Notes: generated by a model from the letters alone, not told the origin. Shown: positions 12,275 through 20,291, counted from the first letter of the stretch. The stretch: 22,529 nt of DNA from JBBDIO01 sp040880365 (GCA_040880365.1 JBBDIO010000175.1:1-22529), one strand, 5' to 3'. Numbers and translations: made by a program.

Positions 12275-14878
12275 ATGAGACGAAATTTAACAATACCCAG
12301 TGTGCCGGTTTGGCTGCTTATTGCCTTGCTGGCGTTGGTGGTGAGCGCGTGCTCGCCCACAGAAGCGCCTGCCGCGCCAGATGCGCCGGCAGCCGAGGCG
12401 ACCACTGCCCCGGCGGAAGAAGAGGCCGCAGAAGATACGGAAGACACCGCAGACGACATGGCGGATGACGAAACCGCCGACGAGGCCCCGGCAAGCGCGG
12501 GGCGCACCGGCGCGATGGTCGACGAGGTGATTGTCGTCGAAGAGCCTTCGGCAGCTGCCGCAGTGACCCGGCTGGATGTAGGCGAGCTGGATGTCTATGC
12601 TTTTGCCGTGTCCGATGCCGAAGTGGCGGCGGTCGTCGATGCTTCGAGCACAGTCGACAGCTATAGCTCCTACGGTTCCAATTCGGAATTGACCTTCAAC
12701 CCCTCCGGGCCTGTCTTTGAAGGCACCGGCAAGTTGAATCCCTTTGCCGTGGCGCGCATTCGCGAAGCCATGAACATGCTCATCGACCGCAACTATGTGG
12801 CGCAAGAGCTGTATGGCGGCATGGCGCGCCCGCGCACGCTGGCGATTACCGGCGCTTTCCCCGACTATGCGCGTCTGGTCGATGTGGTGCGCCAGTTGGA
12901 AATTGAATATGGTCACAATCCTGAAGCCGCGGCCGAGATCATCACCGAAGAGATGGAAGCTCTGGGCGCAGAGCTGGTCGATGGCACCTGGCAATATGAG
13001 GGCGAAGCAGTTGAGATCATCATCCTGATTCGCACCGAAGATGCCCGTCTGGCCGTGGGTGACTATGTGGCCGGGCTGCTGGAAGACCTGGGCTTTGTTG
13101 TGACCCGCGATTATCGCACCGCCGCCGAAGCGTCGCCCATCTGGATTCAGGGCGATCCCAACGACGGTCAGTTCCACATCTACACCGGCGGTTGGGTCAC
13201 CACGGTCATCAGCCGTGACCAGGCCACCAACTTCAACTTCTACTACACCTCGCGCGGTCTGGCCTTCCCGTTGTGGCAGAACTATACTCCCTCGGAAGAG
13301 TTCGACGAGATTGCTAACCGCCTGGGTCAGAATGATTTCGCCACCATGGAAGAACGTGCCGATCTCTTTGCCCAGGCCCTGCGTCTGTCAATGGAAGATT
13401 CTGTGCGCATCTGGTTGATCGATCAGTTGAGCATCTCGCCCAAGCGCGCCGAAGTATCGGTGGCGGCTGACCTGGCGGGCGGCATTTATGGCGCGTGGCT
13501 CTGGCCCCACACGTTGCAGCGTGATGGCGAAGTGGGCGGCTCGATGACTATTGGTATGCCCAGCATTCTGCCCGAACCCTGGAACCCGCTCAACGGCAGC
13601 AACTGGATCTATGACCAGATGGTGATCCGCGGCACGGGCGATGCAGGCACCCTGCCCGATCCCTACACCGGCCTGTCCTGGCCCCAGCGCATCGAACGCG
13701 CCGAGGTTTCCATTGTGGAAGGCCTGCCGGTTGCCGCTACCCACGATTGGGTAGACCTGGAATTCGTCGAAGAAAATGCTGTGCCCGGTGACGCCTGGGT
13801 CGATTGGGATGCCACCGAACAGCGCTTTATTACGGTGGATGAGAAATTCCCCGATGGTTTGACCGCCAATCGCAAGAGCGTGGTCTACTATCCCGAAGGT
13901 CTCTACGATACCCTGTGGCATGACGGCAGCAATTTCTCGATTGCCGATATTGTCATGGGCATGATTCTGACTTTCGACCGGGCCAAACCCGAGAGTGCCG
14001 TATATGATGAATCGCAGGTTCCTCCCTTTGAGACCTTCCTGGAACCCTTCCGCGGCGTGCGCATCGTGCAGGAAGATCCGCTGATTATCGAAACCTATAG
14101 CGATCTCTACTTCCTGGATGCCGAGCAGAACGTGAGCGACTGGTATCCCTACTATGCCCAAGGCCCCGGCGCCTGGCATACACTGGGTCTGGGTCTGGAG
14201 ACCGAAGCCAACGGCGAACTGGCCTTCTCTTCGGCCAAAGCCGACCAGATGGAAGTGGAATGGCTGAGCATGATTGCCGGCCCCAGCATAGAAGTGCTGG
14301 CGCGCCAACTGGAAGCGGCGAGCGCGGAAGCATTTGTCCCCTATGCGGCAACGCTGGGTGATTTCCTTACTGAAGAAGAGGCTGCGTCGCGCTGGAGTAA
14401 TCTCCAAAGCTGGTACGACGATAAGGGGCACTTCTGGGTGGGCAATGGTGTCTTCTATATCGAAGCAGCCTTCCCGGTCGAAGGCACTGTGCAACTGGTC
14501 CGCAACGAGAATTTCACCGACGATTCGGCCAAGTGGGCAGGCTTTGGCACGCCCATGATCGCCCAGGTCGAACTGGTCGGCCCGGGTCCGGTGAATATTG
14601 GCTCCGAGGCGATTTTCGATGTCTTTGTCGATTTTAACGATGAACCCTATGAAGCCGACCTGGTCAGCGAAGTGAAGTATCTGGTCTTCGATGCTGTGGG
14701 AGAGCTAGCCTTTACCGGCAATGCCGAGTTGGTAGATGACGGCTATTGGGAAATTATCCTGGATGCCGAACAGACTGCCGAGTTGGAAGCCGGTTCGAAC
14801 CGCATGGAAGTCGCGGTTGTGCCCATGCTGGTCAGTATTCCCAGCTTCGATTCTGTGGAGTTTGTCACCGTTCCCTAA
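12275..14878 (+). CDS. ABC transporter solute-binding lipoprotein (SBP family 5-like) with apparently permuted domain order
   Basis: An 867-aa secreted lipoprotein. The signal peptide is MRRNLTIPSVPVWLLIALLA followed by LVVSAC, lipidated at C26, then an acidic Ala/Glu/Asp linker (27-95). The ATG at 12275 follows AAGGAG at 6 nt; an earlier in-frame ATG at 12227 would bury the signal peptide. Residues 154-172 (LNPFAVARIREAMNMLIDR) and about 250-390 match what is normally the C-terminal half of oligopeptide-binding proteins. Residues 423-450 (SMTIGMPSILPEPWNPLNGS...), 543-561 (LWHDGSNFSIADIV) and 723-747 (GNGVFYIE...VQLVRNENF) match what is normally the N-terminal half. Residues 765-867 look like an added beta-sandwich domain. 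It probably captures peptides or oligosaccharides for the permease and ATPase genes that follow; the substrate is unknown. Confidence 0.9.
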   Translation: MRRNLTIPSVPVWLLIALLALVVSACSPTEAPAAPDAPAAEATTAPAEEEAAEDTEDTADDMADDETADEAPASAGRTGAMVDEVIVVEEPSAAAAVTRLDVGELDVYAFAVSDAEVAAVVDASSTVDSYSSYGSNSELTFNPSGPVFEGTGKLNPFAVARIREAMNMLIDRNYVAQELYGGMARPRTLAITGAFPDYARLVDVVRQLEIEYGHNPEAAAEIITEEMEALGAELVDGTWQYEGEAVEIIILIRTEDARLAVGDYVAGLLEDLGFVVTRDYRTAAEASPIWIQGDPNDGQFHIYTGGWVTTVISRDQATNFNFYYTSRGLAFPLWQNYTPSEEFDEIANRLGQNDFATMEERADLFAQALRLSMEDSVRIWLIDQLSISPKRAEVSVAADLAGGIYGAWLWPHTLQRDGEVGGSMTIGMPSILPEPWNPLNGSNWIYDQMVIRGTGDAGTLPDPYTGLSWPQRIERAEVSIVEGLPVAATHDWVDLEFVEENAVPGDAWVDWDATEQRFITVDEKFPDGLTANRKSVVYYPEGLYDTLWHDGSNFSIADIVMGMILTFDRAKPESAVYDESQVPPFETFLEPFRGVRIVQEDPLIIETYSDLYFLDAEQNVSDWYPYYAQGPGAWHTLGLGLETEANGELAFSSAKADQMEVEWLSMIAGPSIEVLARQLEAASAEAFVPYAATLGDFLTEEEAASRWSNLQSWYDDKGHFWVGNGVFYIEAAFPVEGTVQLVRNENFTDDSAKWAGFGTPMIAQVELVGPGPVNIGSEAIFDVFVDFNDEPYEADLVSEVKYLVFDAVGELAFTGNAELVDDGYWEIILDAEQTAELEAGSNRMEVAVVPMLVSIPSFDSVEFVTVP

Positions 14879-14904
14879 CGCGGCGATAAACCCGCCTGGA
14901 TAAC

Positions 14905-14955
14905 GCGTGTGTCTGCAGGGCTGGATAGAAGATTATCATCCAGTCCTGCACACGC
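14905..14955 (+). other. Stem-loop downstream of SBP1
   Basis: GCGTGTG, a 4-nt bulge (TCTG), then CAGGGCTGGAT (14905-14926) pairs with ATCCAGTCCTG plus CACACGC (14938-14955) around an 11-nt loop, with one G-U pair. No T run follows, so it is more likely an mRNA-stabilising or partial-termination hairpin than a full terminator. It starts 27 nt after the SBP1 stop. Confidence 0.65.
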
Positions 14956-14991
14956 ATGGTACGTAATTGTAGAACGCGCGACGAACTGAGG

Positions 14992-15038
14992 CCCGCACCT
15001 TGTCTGGCAACTGTGTATTGCGCCAGAAAGGGTGCGGG
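14992..15038 (+). other. Second stem-loop between SBP1 and its permeases
   Basis: CCCGCACC...CTGGC (14992-15008) pairs with GCCAG...GGTGCGGG (15022-15038) with a small internal loop and a 13-nt apex. Only TT follows. With the hairpin at 14905-14955 it separates the binding-protein gene from the permease genes. Confidence 0.65.
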
Positions 15039-15048
15039 TTCAATGTCC

Positions 15049-15078
15049 CTGTCACCTTAAAAGCTGTCACCTTAAAAA
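15049..15078. repeat. 15-bp tandem duplication
   Basis: CTGTCACCTTAAAAG (15049-15063) followed by CTGTCACCTTAAAAA (15064-15078), one mismatch, 100 bp upstream of the first permease gene. Confidence 0.8.
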
Positions 15079-15177
15079 CAGATTAACTTTATGCAAATTG
15101 AAATCAATATCCCCGTTTCACTTTATGGGGCGGGGTATTATGGCACGGTTTAGCGTTTCGTTTTCAAGGAGTATTCA

Positions 15178-16317
15178 ATGGCTGAAGCATCCCTGCCGGT
15201 GCAATCGGGGATCGGCGCACAAGCAACCAATAGCACGCTGAGCACGATTGGGCGTGTGGCGCGCTATACAGTTGTTCGATTGATTGCGCTTTTTCTCACA
15301 GTAGTGGTTGGCGTCTATCTGACTGTGCTCATTGCCAATATGGGCGGCTATGTGGATGAGATCCGCAAAGGTCAGATCCGCGAGCAGATTGCAATTGGCG
15401 TTCTGGCCAATTCCGAAATGCAACAGTTGCCGCTGGAAGAGCGCAACGAACGCATCAATCAGATGATTGCGATCGAAGAAGAGCGCCTGGGCATGGATCG
15501 CCCCTTTGTGTTGCGCAGCTTTGGTTTTCTCACCAGCGCGCTGACGCTGAATCTGGGACGCGCCGAAAATATGACCAGCGATAGCGGGTCGCGCCAGGTG
15601 CGTTTGATCTTGCAGGAAAGGCTGGCGCCCACGCTTTTGCTCTTTGCCACTGCCAATCTGTTTCTCTTTTTCCTGTCGATTTTTGTGGCGTTGTCGCTCT
15701 CGCGCAACTATGGCAGCTGGTTCGACAAAGTGATTATTGCACTCGCGCCCTCGTCGGCGGCCCCATCCTGGTTCTATGGGCTGTTTTTTATCCTCTTTTT
15801 TGCGGCGCTGTGGGGACGCTTGCCCTTTGGCGGCATGGTCGCAGCACCGCCGCCCGCCGATCCCTGGGCCTATGCCGCCAGCCTGTTAAAGCATCTCATC
15901 CTGCCCGTTTCGGCAATTGTGATCAGCGCCATTTTTCTCACAATCTACTCCTGGCGTACCTTCTTTTTGATCTATTCCAGCGAAGATTATGTGGAAATGG
16001 CAAAAGCCAAGGGCCTGCCTTCGGGCGCCATCGAACGTCGCTATATTCTGCGGCCTACGCTGCCCACCATCATCACCAATTTTGCCCTGACCCTGATTTC
16101 GCTGTGGACCGGCGCAATTGTGCTGGAAACCGTTTTCAACTGGCCCGGGCTGGGGCGGCTGCTCTATCAGGCCATCGGCCTCTACGATACGCCTGTGATT
16201 GTCGGCTCGGTTGTCATCTATGCCTATCTGTTGGCGTTCACGGTGTTCTTGCTGGATATTATCTATGCGTTGATTGACCCGCGGGTCAAGATTACCGGCG
16301 GGGGGAGCCACGCATGA
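15178..16317 (+). CDS. ABC transporter permease, DppB/OppB-like
   Basis: A 379-aa inner-membrane protein. The first helix is at about 31-53 (YTVVRLIALFLTVVVGVYLT), followed by an extracytoplasmic loop (54-145) containing the usual MDRPF block (106-110), which in this family is normally LGLDRP. Further helices are at about 152-175, 185-210, 238-260, 295-320 and 340-365. The cytoplasmic EAA loop that docks on the ATPases is YVEMAKAKGLPSGAIERRYI (271-290), and ETVFNWPGLGRL (317-328) is the family hallmark. The ATG at 15178 follows AAGGAG at 6 nt. The gene overlaps the next permease by 4 nt (ATGA), so the two are translationally coupled and should form the heterodimeric channel for SBP1. Confidence 0.94.
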   Translation: MAEASLPVQSGIGAQATNSTLSTIGRVARYTVVRLIALFLTVVVGVYLTVLIANMGGYVDEIRKGQIREQIAIGVLANSEMQQLPLEERNERINQMIAIEEERLGMDRPFVLRSFGFLTSALTLNLGRAENMTSDSGSRQVRLILQERLAPTLLLFATANLFLFFLSIFVALSLSRNYGSWFDKVIIALAPSSAAPSWFYGLFFILFFAALWGRLPFGGMVAAPPPADPWAYAASLLKHLILPVSAIVISAIFLTIYSWRTFFLIYSSEDYVEMAKAKGLPSGAIERRYILRPTLPTIITNFALTLISLWTGAIVLETVFNWPGLGRLLYQAIGLYDTPVIVGSVVIYAYLLAFTVFLLDIIYALIDPRVKITGGGSHA

Positions 16318-17684
16318 GAATCTTTCAATCTGCCCTGCGCGAACTGGTGCGCTATCCCGGTGCGCTGTTCGGCATTTTTCTGATCCTGAGCCTGGTCGTG
16401 ATTTCGCTCTACACGGTTGTAAGTCTGCCCTATGCCGAGGCTATCAACCTGTGGCGCGGGGGCGAAAGTGTGTGGCAGGAAAGTCCGCGTTTGGCGATGC
16501 CCAGCTGGTTGAATGCTATTCGCGGCACCAATCTGCCGCCCACCATTGCGCTGGATAGCGGCGACGCCGAAAGCGGCCCCGACGCCAATGTGACCAAAAC
16601 GGTGGAAGCGCTTTCCGAAGAAATCACCCAGGTAGATATTACCTTTGACGTGGATTACACCTATTCGGGCTTTCCCCAGGAGTTGACGATCTTTATTCGC
16701 GCCGACTACGAGGCCAAGCGCCCACATGTGTCGTTTGTGTGGCTCACGCCCGATGGGCGCGAAATCCGCATGAGCGAAGTGACACCCAACGCCAACGAGA
16801 CTTATCGCATCTCGCAGGACGACCGTTTGTTGCGCCGGCTGCGTGGCGAAGTGCCCGAACGCGCGCTCTTTGCCGATCCCAACGTGGCCGAAGGTGAGGA
16901 GGCGCGGCCATTGCATGGCACGCATCAATTGCAGATGACGGCCATCCTGTTTGAACCGGACGCCGACGTCGACGCCAAGTTTGTCGCCTATGGCCAGGTG
17001 CACGGCTGGGCAGGCACCGATCACCGGCGGCGCGATATGACAATTGCCTTGTTGTGGGGCACGCCCATTGCCCTGGCGTTTGGTCTATTGGCGGCAGTCG
17101 GTTCCACGGTCACTACCATGATTATTGCCGCTATCGGTGTGTGGTTTGGTGGCTGGGTCGACGCCGCGATCCAACGGATTACCGAGGTGAATCTTATCCT
17201 GCCGGTCTTGCCCATTCTGATCATGATCGGCACGTTCTATTCACGCAGTATCTGGATGATGTTGGGCGCGGTGATTATATTGGGCATTTTCAGCGCGGGC
17301 ATCAAAACCTATCGCGCAATTTTTCTGCAAGTCAAAGAATCGCCCTATATCGAGGCGGCCCAGGCCTATGGCGCGGGCAATATGCGCATTGTCTTTCTCT
17401 ATATGATTCCGCGCATTGTCCCCATCCTCATCCCCCAGTTTGTGGTGCTCATCCCTTCGTTTGTCTTTCTAGAGGCAACGCTGGCGGTGCTGGGGCTGGG
17501 CGATCCTGTTTTGCCCACCTGGGGCAAGGTGCTGAACGATGCGCGCTATAATGGCGCGCTGTATCACGGCTATTATTACTGGATGCTGCAACCCGCAGCG
17601 TTATTGATGGTGACAGGGCTTGGCTTTGCGATGGTTGGTTTCACCCTGGACCGTATTTTCAACCCAAGATTGAGAGGATTGTAA
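16314..17684 (+). CDS. ABC transporter permease, DppC/OppC-like, with a large extracytoplasmic insertion
   Basis: A 456-aa protein, compared with about 280-320 aa usual for the family. Helix 1 is at about 14-37. The family motif that normally follows soon after (GTD..GRD) appears only at residues 234-241 as GTDHRRRD, so residues about 45-225 are extra and must lie outside the membrane. This insert contains beta-rich stretches such as VDITFDVDYTYS and LTIFIRADYEAKRPHVSFVW. The transport core then follows: helices about 243-265, 266-285 and 292-310, and EAA loop SPYIEAAQAYGAGNMRIVFL (343-362), then FLEATLAVLGLGDPVLPTWG. It starts within the 3' end of the DppB-like gene (ATGA overlap) after GGGGGAG. 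It ends 5 nt before the next ATPase. The insert may contact the enlarged SBP1. Confidence 0.93.
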   Translation: MRIFQSALRELVRYPGALFGIFLILSLVVISLYTVVSLPYAEAINLWRGGESVWQESPRLAMPSWLNAIRGTNLPPTIALDSGDAESGPDANVTKTVEALSEEITQVDITFDVDYTYSGFPQELTIFIRADYEAKRPHVSFVWLTPDGREIRMSEVTPNANETYRISQDDRLLRRLRGEVPERALFADPNVAEGEEARPLHGTHQLQMTAILFEPDADVDAKFVAYGQVHGWAGTDHRRRDMTIALLWGTPIALAFGLLAAVGSTVTTMIIAAIGVWFGGWVDAAIQRITEVNLILPVLPILIMIGTFYSRSIWMMLGAVIILGIFSAGIKTYRAIFLQVKESPYIEAAQAYGAGNMRIVFLYMIPRIVPILIPQFVVLIPSFVFLEATLAVLGLGDPVLPTWGKVLNDARYNGALYHGYYYWMLQPAALLMVTGLGFAMVGFTLDRIFNPRLRGL

Positions 17685-17689
17685 ATTCG

Positions 17690-18646
17690 ATGCCGGGAGA
17701 ATCCCTCTTACGTGTGGAAGATCTGGATCTGCACTTTCGTACCGCCAATGGGGTGGTCAAGGCGGTGGACAAGGTAAGTTTTACGCTGAATCGCAATGAG
17801 GCGACTGTTATTTTAGGTGAATCGGGCAGCGGCAAAACATCGCTGGCGCGTTCGATTTTGCGCCTGTTGCCCCGCAATGTGGTCACGCACGCCGGGCGCA
17901 TCTATCTGGGCGATCAGGATGTGATGACGCTGAGCGAAGAACAGTTTCGGCGGCAGATTCGCTGGTTGCGGATTTCGATGGTGCCCCAGGCGGCCATGAA
18001 TTCGCTGAATCCGGTTTTGCGGGTGGGCGATCAGGTCGCAGAGCCGCTAGTTACCCATATGCGCATGGGCAAGCGCGAGGCATTGTCGCGTGCAGGGCGC
18101 GCGTTTCAGCAAGTGGGCGTGCCGCTGGGCTTTCTTTCGCGCTATGCCTTTGAATTGAGCGGCGGTATGCGCCAGCGCGTGGCGATTGCCATGGCGCTGG
18201 TCACCGAACCGGATTTGATTGTGCTCGACGAGCCGACTTCGGCGCTGGATGTATTGACCCAGGCCAATATCATGAATGTGCTCAAGAAGATCAAACAGGA
18301 ATCGGACACCAGCTTTGTGCTGATTACGCATGACGTGGCGACTTCCAGCGAGTTGGCCGACCGGGTGGCGGTCATGTATGCCGGGCAGATTGTCGAGATG
18401 AGCAGCGCGGCGGATTTCTTTAGCGAACCCCTGCATCCCTATGCCAAAAAGCTTATGGACAGCGTGCCCAAGCTGCGCGAAAAGAAAGAACCCGATTTTA
18501 TCACCGGGCAACCGCCCAGTTTTTTCGATATGCCCACCGGCTGCCGGTTTGCGCCGCGCTGTCCGGCGCGTTTTGAACGCTGTGACCAGGAGCCACCCCT
18601 GTTCGACCAGGGCGACCGGCGCGTCAAATGCTGGTTACATGCCTAA
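17690..18646 (+). CDS. ABC transporter ATPase, DppD-like, second system
   Basis: A 318-aa ATPase. Walker A GESGSGKT (43-50), Q-loop in SMVPQAAMNSLNP, signature LSGGMRQR (156-163), Walker B DLIVLDEP (175-182) and H-loop in LITHDVA (H214). The C-terminal CRFAPRC...C...C extension shared by the oligopeptide family is present. DEPTSALDVLTQANIMNVLK and PQAAMNSLNP differ from the first pair (DEPTTALDVTIQAQ, FQDPMTSLNP), placing it in a different subgroup of D-type ATPases, one I associate with longer binding proteins and possibly oligosaccharide transport. The ATG lies 5 nt after the permease stop, with AGAGGA inside the end of that gene as ribosome binding site. A copy of the dispersed palindrome starts 24 nt after its stop codon. 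Confidence 0.93.
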   Translation: MPGESLLRVEDLDLHFRTANGVVKAVDKVSFTLNRNEATVILGESGSGKTSLARSILRLLPRNVVTHAGRIYLGDQDVMTLSEEQFRRQIRWLRISMVPQAAMNSLNPVLRVGDQVAEPLVTHMRMGKREALSRAGRAFQQVGVPLGFLSRYAFELSGGMRQRVAIAMALVTEPDLIVLDEPTSALDVLTQANIMNVLKKIKQESDTSFVLITHDVATSSELADRVAVMYAGQIVEMSSAADFFSEPLHPYAKKLMDSVPKLREKKEPDFITGQPPSFFDMPTGCRFAPRCPARFERCDQEPPLFDQGDRRVKCWLHA

Positions 18647-18669
18647 ATGAGTTGTTATTTTCTGTTAAT

Positions 18670-18736
18670 GTAGGTCACGCCTCCTGGCGTGACACCCTTC
18701 GGTTGCCGACTTGTCACAGCTGGAGCTGTGACCTAC
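18670..18736 (+). repeat. Dispersed palindromic element, copy B (67 bp)
   Basis: Starts GTAGGTCAC and ends GTGACCTAC. It holds two 8-bp hairpins with 4-nt loops: GTCACGCC-TCCT-GGCGTGAC and GTCACAGC-TGGA-GCTGTGAC. It aligns over its full 67 bp with the reverse complement of copy C (59 of 67 positions by hand count). It lies in the ATPase-ATPase intergenic region. Confidence 0.88.
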
Positions 18737-18778
18737 AGGGCTAGGCTTTCGTTAACTTTCGATAGCCATTCGTCTCGC

Positions 18779-18922
18779 CTTTTGTTTCGTCTTTTGTTTC
18801 NNNNNNNNNNNNNNNNNNNNNNNNNNNNNNNNNNNNNNNNNNNNNNNNNNNNNNNNNNNNNNNNNNNNNNNNNNNNNNNNNNNNNNNNNNNNNNNNNNNN
18901 CTTTTGTTTCGTCTTTTGTTTC
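18779..18922. repeat. Identical 22-nt sequences flanking the N gap, built of a 12-bp unit
   Basis: The 22 nt before the gap (18779-18800) and the 22 nt after it (18901-18922) are identical. Each is nearly two copies of the 12-bp unit CTTTTGTTTCGT. The assembly broke either at a longer array of this unit or at an unmerged overlap of two contig ends. Confidence 0.9.
18801..18900. other. Assembly gap, exactly 100 N
   Basis: One hundred consecutive N, a conventional placeholder for a gap of unknown size. Plus-strand ABC genes of one system lie on both sides, so the join is biologically sensible. The rest of 18647-18981 holds copy B of the palindrome and no gene. Confidence 0.98.
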
Positions 18923-18981
18923 TGCGGCGATATTGTGTGCGCTGTCAGATATTTCAGCTATTTCGCTAAACAGGTGTTGTG

Positions 18982-20031
18982 ATGACCGTAAAATTACAAG
19001 AAACCCCGGTGCCGGATCTGGCGCCCGTGGCCCCAATAACTTCGACGATTCCCCAGGGCGAGCCTCTGCTTTCCATTCGCGATCTCCACACCTGGTTCGA
19101 ATTGCGCAAATGGGGCTTTGGTCATGCCGGCTATGTGCAGGCCGTGGACGGGGTGAGTTTTGATCTCCATGCCGGGCAGGCGGTCGCCATTGTGGGCGAA
19201 AGCGGCTGCGGCAAATCTACGCTCATGAAGACCATTTTGGGCATTCACAAACCCACCAAGGGCGATGTGGTGTTCGAAGGCAAGAGCATGAACGACTTCA
19301 ACCGCAAAGACCTGAAATGGTATAAATCGCAGGTGGGCTATGTGCAGCAGGATCCGTTTGGCGCGCTGCCGCCGTTTATGTCCATCGAAAAGATTCTCGA
19401 AGAGCCGCTTTTGGTGAACAATGTGCGCAGCAGCGACGAACGTCAACAGCGCATCCGCAAGGTATTGGAAGAGGTGCGACTGACCCCCTCCGAAGAGTAT
19501 CTGGACAAATATCCCCATATGCTCAGCGGCGGCCAGCAACAGCGGGTGGTGATTGCGCGGGCCATGATCTTGAACCCGCGGGTGATTGTGGCCGACGAGC
19601 CGGTCTCCATGCTGGATGCTTCGGTGCGCGTGGAAGTGTTGCGCCTGTTGCAGAATCTGCAAAAAAATCACAATCTGGCGATTCTCTATATCACCCACGA
19701 TCTGTCCACGGTGCGCTATTTTTCCGAACGCATCTTTGTCATGTATGCCGGGCGGCTGGTTGAAAAATCCGAGGTGGATGAACTGCTGGAAGCGCCGCTG
19801 CACCCCTATACCCAGGCTTTGTTGGCGGCAATTCCCGATCCCGACGCGGCGAATGCCCACGGCTATCGCGAGTTGCCCGCAGGTGAACCGCCCAGCCTGA
19901 TTTCGCCGCCACGCGGCTGCCGGTTCCATCCCCGGTGCCCCAAAATCATCGAGGGGCTGTGCGAAGTACAGGATCCGCCCGAACAGGAACTGTCGCCCGC
20001 GCATTACACCAGTTGTTGGCTCTATAAATAG
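18982..20031 (+). CDS. ABC transporter ATPase, DppF-like, second system
   Basis: A 349-aa ATPase. Walker A GESGCGKST (72-80), Q-loop in YVQQDPFGALPPFM, signature LSGGQQQR (181-188), Walker B VIVADEP (201-207) and H-loop in YITHDLS. The D-loop reads SMLDAS instead of the usual SALDVS, a mark of a distinct F-type subgroup. A four-cysteine C-terminal block (GCRFHPRC...C...C) is also present. I choose the ATG at 18982, with AGGTG 5 nt upstream, over the GTG one codon earlier; the difference is one residue. Residues 1-28 are a Pro/Thr-rich leader without homology. It should form the ATPase heterodimer with the DppD-like subunit upstream of the N gap. A small membrane protein gene follows after 24 nt. 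Confidence 0.93.
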   Translation: MTVKLQETPVPDLAPVAPITSTIPQGEPLLSIRDLHTWFELRKWGFGHAGYVQAVDGVSFDLHAGQAVAIVGESGCGKSTLMKTILGIHKPTKGDVVFEGKSMNDFNRKDLKWYKSQVGYVQQDPFGALPPFMSIEKILEEPLLVNNVRSSDERQQRIRKVLEEVRLTPSEEYLDKYPHMLSGGQQQRVVIARAMILNPRVIVADEPVSMLDASVRVEVLRLLQNLQKNHNLAILYITHDLSTVRYFSERIFVMYAGRLVEKSEVDELLEAPLHPYTQALLAAIPDPDAANAHGYRELPAGEPPSLISPPRGCRFHPRCPKIIEGLCEVQDPPEQELSPAHYTSCWLYK

Positions 20032-20055
20032 CCAAAAATAGCCAAGAGGTTAACT

Positions 20056-20268
20056 ATGTTTTCACTTGGTCCCATTACCATGATCGTCTGCGGATTTTGT
20101 CTCGTGTTGTCGGGCTTTCTCGCCATTTTCTTCATGGTGATTGGGCTGATTGAAACGGGCCTGCTTTTGAATTTTGCAGGCTATGGCGCATCATTCGTGG
20201 GTCTGCTATTGGGCATTATCGGCGTGGCCGGCTATACAACCGGCGGCGGCGGGAGCCGGTATGAGTAG
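20056..20268 (+). CDS. Small membrane protein of unknown function (70 aa)
   Basis: A 70-aa frame with a good ribosome binding site (AAGAGG, 6 nt before the ATG), 24 nt after the DppF-like stop, so very probably in the same operon. The sequence is almost entirely hydrophobic: helix 1 at about 5-35 (MIVCGFCLVLSGFLAIFFMV) and helix 2 at about 40-60 (GYGASFVGLLLGIIGVAGYT), then a short Gly-rich tail ending GGGGSRYE. No family is recognised. Its position suggests an accessory of the SBP1 transporter or simply a co-transcribed membrane peptide. A 13-bp tandem duplication begins at its stop codon. Confidence 0.75.
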   Translation: MFSLGPITMIVCGFCLVLSGFLAIFFMVIGLIETGLLLNFAGYGASFVGLLLGIIGVAGYTTGGGGSRYE

Positions 20269-20291
20269 GGCAGACGGTTAGGGCAGAAGGT
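20266..20291. repeat. 13-bp tandem duplication starting at the stop codon of the small membrane protein
   Basis: TAGGGCAGACGGT (20266-20278) followed by TAGGGCAGAAGGT (20279-20291), one mismatch; the first TAG is the stop codon of the 70-aa gene. A degenerate third unit may follow. Confidence 0.7.
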
